Shown here in pieces: positions 60,101 to 64,000 of a stretch of 64,000 nucleotides of DNA. This DNA is from Temnopleurus reevesii. Lineage: Eukaryota > Echinodermata > Echinoidea > Temnopleuroida > Temnopleuridae. The stretch is taken from assembly GCA_036244855.1 (NCBI GenBank), contig BQKZ01000494.1, positions 41,484 through 105,483 on the forward strand, written 5' to 3'. Made by a program: the position numbers and the translations under genes. Each line of letters opens with the position of its first letter. Within the stretch, counting starts at the first letter, position 1. Below the pieces are notes generated by a model. It had not been told where the DNA came from, searched no databases, and saw only the letters and a list, made by a program, of their open reading frames with translations.

Positions 60101-63100
60101 TCATAAATTATCTCATGTGTTTTCAGAAAATGCAATTTGTATCCGAACCAAATAAATGAAATGTTCTGCCGGTATAACAATATCCTTTCAAGTACAGACA
60201 CAAACACTTACTCCTATATGAACAATTCCTTGAAATTGGCACATGGAAATCGTACATCGGCATAGAGATGACAGATTCTCCAAATTGGGACCGACTCCAA
60301 ATGATAAGGGAAACGAGACATAACCTAGCTGTTCTACCATCTGTCAATGGATCCAGATTGAGATTATTTGACGGAAAACGTGAATTGGAAGGGTTGTGGT
60401 TTACGAGCTTCGAGATACCCCGTCCACGAGAGCAATCTCTCTTATCGGAGCACGTCTCATTTTTATCCTCAATTACTCTAAGAGATTGATCATGTACCCG
60501 GTGCTCGGCCCTTCCCATCCCATGTATTCCGCTCCAAATGACAACATATGACCATTTCCATGATTGCAGAAGAGGAGTAGTTTACAGATGCCAAAAGAAT
60601 TCTGAAGCGATCCCTTTTTTCTTTGAGTTTATACTTCAAAGGAAGAAACGTCTACAATTTTCTGATTGTCTTATTCCAAAGTATAAGGATGTATGATATG
60701 GATATGAGATATTTTGTACAGCTTGCTCTCGGTATCAATGTGAAACAGGAGAACAAGTGATATTTTATGAAATGACACTTTACATAAACATATCATCATT
60801 ACTCCTTTTTTCAAAGTGGAAACAGAGGGCAAATAATGTTGACTTGTTACATGTTCCTATCTAGTGTGGAGTGCAGAGTGATAAAAACAAACCAGTAATC
60901 GGCAGAAATTAATTTAGTATAGCTTTTACTTATACAAAAAAAATGAATACATCTGCATAAAATAATCTAGAAAGCTTATTGAAATAAACTTTACACCTTT
61001 ATTTATTATAGATTCAGATTGTAGGAGGCATGATTGAAATTTCCTGCAGTTACTATCTGTAGTAGATGTGAACATACTCAATTCACTGAACGACAAACGC
61101 ATGCCTGTGAATTTGTAGGAATCAAATCGAAAATGGATAAATATGAAGAGAAATAATCCAGAAAGTTATTGAAACAGTTACTTTTAGCTTTCTTAACAGA
61201 GCAATAGATATCGATAGTAATGTACGTATACTCAACTCATTACAGAAAGAAGAATCGGCAGAAATAAATGTGGCATAAAAGTAAATTCATCATGAAAAAG
61301 TTATTTAAATCGTCGATTTTACCTGTTTCCCGCTAAAAGTCTCGATTGTAGAGACGATTTGTCTTAAGTTGCATGTTCCTGTCTCTTGTTGATGTATATA
61401 TACCAAACTTATGATAACTATATAGACGCATTCAAGTAATTGGACAAAAATAATCCAATGTTGCATCCGCTCAAAAAAAAATGTACGAAATGACATGACA
61501 CTGTCCATAAATTCTTTTCTATAATTCACCTGTAAATTCCACAACAAATGAATTGTGCCCATTTAGGTACTGCGATCAAAAAATGGGATTCCCTGGTTAA
61601 TGCGTATAGGGTATGTATAGTGAATCCCAAACCCTAATGGTCTGTTTCCTCAACATTTTTATTTTAGTTTCTTATACACTGTATTTTACCCGAATCCGCC
61701 CCAGCCAAGGTGGGTTGGTGGGGCGGTTGTCATGATATTTGATCAAAACAATAAATATGCATAAAAATAACAACAAATTAATACTTTTTGTGTGTTTGCA
61801 CTAGAAGAAAAGAGAAAGAGGGGTCAACCTTTAGTAAACGTCACCACCTGTATGTCATGACTGGGGGCTCGAACCTGAAGCAGGAACCACCCAATATCCA
61901 TTTGCTGATCAACAAAGTACGCTATATGACTGACTTGTGGAGGACCTTTAAATACAAAGTTGAGAAAAATCGGTCATGACCAGCCAGGGTAGAGATGTGG
62001 TTCGTTAATTTTTTAGGAATCCTTTACAGACCATTGCTTTAATCTAATCAGAAGACACAGGATGATACAAGATACGCTATTGTTCGGCACGTTGACCTAC
62101 TTTAATGAAAAAGGAAAACGGGATTTAACAGTATCTTCTTTCAGACGCGTGGTAAATCTCCAAGATAAAACCCGCTTTACTCCCTTTCTTTCCTTTCGGC
62201 CAGTACCCCCAATCAATCTTTTGGTAGAGAAAGCATGTTACAGTTGGCAATGGGATGACTTTATCTACTCCATTACAATACAAACGAGGTAAAACTGTTT
62301 TCTGCGTCCCCGGAAAATCAATTTCCTTGGTGGAGAGAGTGAGTTGTATCTCAATCTATTGGTGAAACTTAATCGGATCTGGAGGTTTTTGGCTGTTTCC
62401 TTGCTGTTTGCGATCAATCAGAAACTAGCCGCGCTTTTTGCACCATTTCCTAAGAACATCCGTAACATTTATTTCAAAGGTTTCTCAGTGGTTTTATGGA
62501 ATGAGCGTGGTCGCCATTCACTAGAGATAAATGGTAGGACGATTCAAATATGATTGACATTACCAATGCTAGTATAGTTGAAATGAAGTCATAACAGTGG
62601 GTGAAGGAAGTGTCCTGTTGGTTTAGATAAGTAAAAATGTGATTTCTGAATCTTGAATTGCGTATTATTATTCAATCACATTGACAAACATTATATCTCT
62701 CACAAATATCATATCTTACGTCACTTCACATTAATGATAAGTCAGCAACTAAAACTTCCGGATTCCTTTAAGCTTCTCTTCAGCTCACATAATAATGGCA
62801 ACCAACACAGAAAGGACAGCATAAGTCTTTCAATCAAGTGCAACATTATTAGAATATTAACTAATGTTGAAATCAAATCCAAACGCAACATTACCAGTAT
62901 TATAATGAGCCGTAATAGTTTACCATGAAAAACTCTTATTGTGAGAATTACCTTGGACAAAATTTTAAGATGTGCTGACGTAATCTAAAGTTTTTTTCTC
63001 TCTTTTTTGAAGGGGTAGGATGGGGGCGCCGAAAATACAGAAAATGTTAAAGCTTTTAGTTCGAATAGAGTACTCATGATTAATTTCGTATTGCGCAAAA

Positions 63101-64000
63101 TAAATAAATGGGATTACTCCCGGTCAAAATTTTCTATTTGATGATTTCTGGTTCTTTTAAGACGTCGAATATAGATGATATAATAATGAAAGTGCGTGAA
63201 ATATCTCAAGGACTTGGAAGTAATAACTTTTTAAAAAATGAAAAGCTTTCTTTTAGTCCCTCCTTATCCACGAGATTTCTTGAAAGGTCAGAAATATCTC
63301 TCTTTAAAACCGTCTAATTCAATTTCAATTACTTTCCAGAAAGTTTTGGCTGGCTCCCTATATCCTTGTTTCAATTATTGGTAGAAACCCTTCTGCTGAT
63401 AGATGAAATTGCTTCGTCTCTGCGTCAAGAAGAAAAATATATAGCCCACGAGTTTGTTTAGATGTGCTACGAAGTACATCATTTCATCGACATAAAACCG
63501 TTGTATGATTATTCTTGAGATCATGTGTTCGTTAATGTGAGATTTGTGAAAATATAACCGACTTTTCCATTTGCTTGATTCGTTTTTAATAAATTGTTCG
63601 TGGTGGATCCTCAAAGTCAGGATATACGTGGGAAAATCCATTACCGCTTTTATATCCTGTGCAGACTTGGCTAGATTACGTAGGTCTAGAAAGAAATGAG
63701 ACAGTGGAATATCAGACGGGGGTCTAATTTTAAATCTAATCTAAAAGTTTAAGTTTTTGTTTTAGATATATTATAAAAAGTAGAAATGATCAAGTAATGA
63801 TTGAAAAATGATTTTGTGTTGATAGGTTAAGTGCTACAGCAATGCATATCCACACATTGCCTATTAAAAGGGGACATTTTGAGGATTAAAAGTGGAAATC
63901 GTTGAGGGGTAAAATTCTACCAGCGAAACATACTGACTGTAAAATTATTGGTTAAAATGTGTTTAATGTGTGGTCGGAATTTGGGCAGATTTAAACCAAT
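57140..64000. other. Probable intron sequence; candidate regulatory blocks
   Basis: No exon with family-like coding is seen. Blocks at 58495-58960 (with TTTCACCTGTC and GGCTTTATTG), 59450-59770 and 60250-60510 are GC-richer and non-repetitive, open in several frames, and unlike the surrounding AT-rich sequence. They may be conserved enhancers. A terminal exon could also have been missed. Confidence 0.3.
57785..57850. repeat. AGGTGCAA dispersed repeat, copy 3 (inverted)
   Basis: TTGCACCTTTTCGTGAAG here is the reverse complement of CTTCACGAAAAGGTGCAA at about 45285. Confidence 0.5.

Noticed and set aside
60123..60518. 131-codon minus-strand frame with an overlapping plus-strand frame
   Set aside because: No family-like sequence, no splice context and no start with support; better explained as higher-GC noncoding sequence.

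Overview
This is a eukaryotic, animal genomic window: AT-rich and intron-rich, with many microsatellites, tRNA-headed SINEs, a decayed non-LTR retrotransposon and many short inverted-repeat DNA transposons. The one gene that can be read in full is a Tudor-KH piRNA-pathway gene. The repeat types (short foldback elements, poly-C/poly-G runs, a SINE ending near GCGCTATATAAAT followed by ATT repeats) suggest a marine deuterostome, most likely a sea urchin. That assignment is inference from pattern, not from a search.

Layout. Positions 1-6900 hold a SINE cut by the window edge, several inverted-repeat elements and a relic of a retrotransposon C-terminus; no gene is seen. Positions 6905-18312 (minus strand) hold TDRKH (Papi in insects). 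Ten coding exons join in perfect phase into 1467 nt (488 codons plus stop), giving an N-terminal membrane anchor, two KH domains and an extended Tudor domain. Its introns are full of foldback elements, and intron 4 carries a partial copy of exon 5. Positions 18697-20522 contain the same ~733-bp block twice around a 360-base N gap and next to poly-C runs, which looks like an assembly false duplication; the TDRKH promoter and 5-prime untranslated exon probably lie in it.

Positions 20.6-42.6 kb look intergenic and repeat-rich, with a 5-prime-truncated non-LTR element (minus, about 26.5-29.0 kb), SINE copies, inverted-repeat MITEs, and CA/TG arrays flanked by an inverted duplication. At 42.6-42.98 kb there is a good plus-strand promoter and first exon: two CCAAT boxes, an NRF1-like site, an AP-1-like site, a TATA box, an ATG-free leader, then ATG and four residues ending at a splice donor. 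A 16-nt microexon candidate at 57122-57137 joins to it in frame. The rest of that gene would lie beyond 64 kb, so the last 21 kb read as a long intron with a hairpin-forming minisatellite near its start.

I found no clearly new coding system. The most interesting items are the hairpin-laden introns of a piRNA-factor gene, the duplicated exon, the 1.36-kb foldback element, the unidentified promoter with its microexon, and the 67-bp higher-order hairpin minisatellite.
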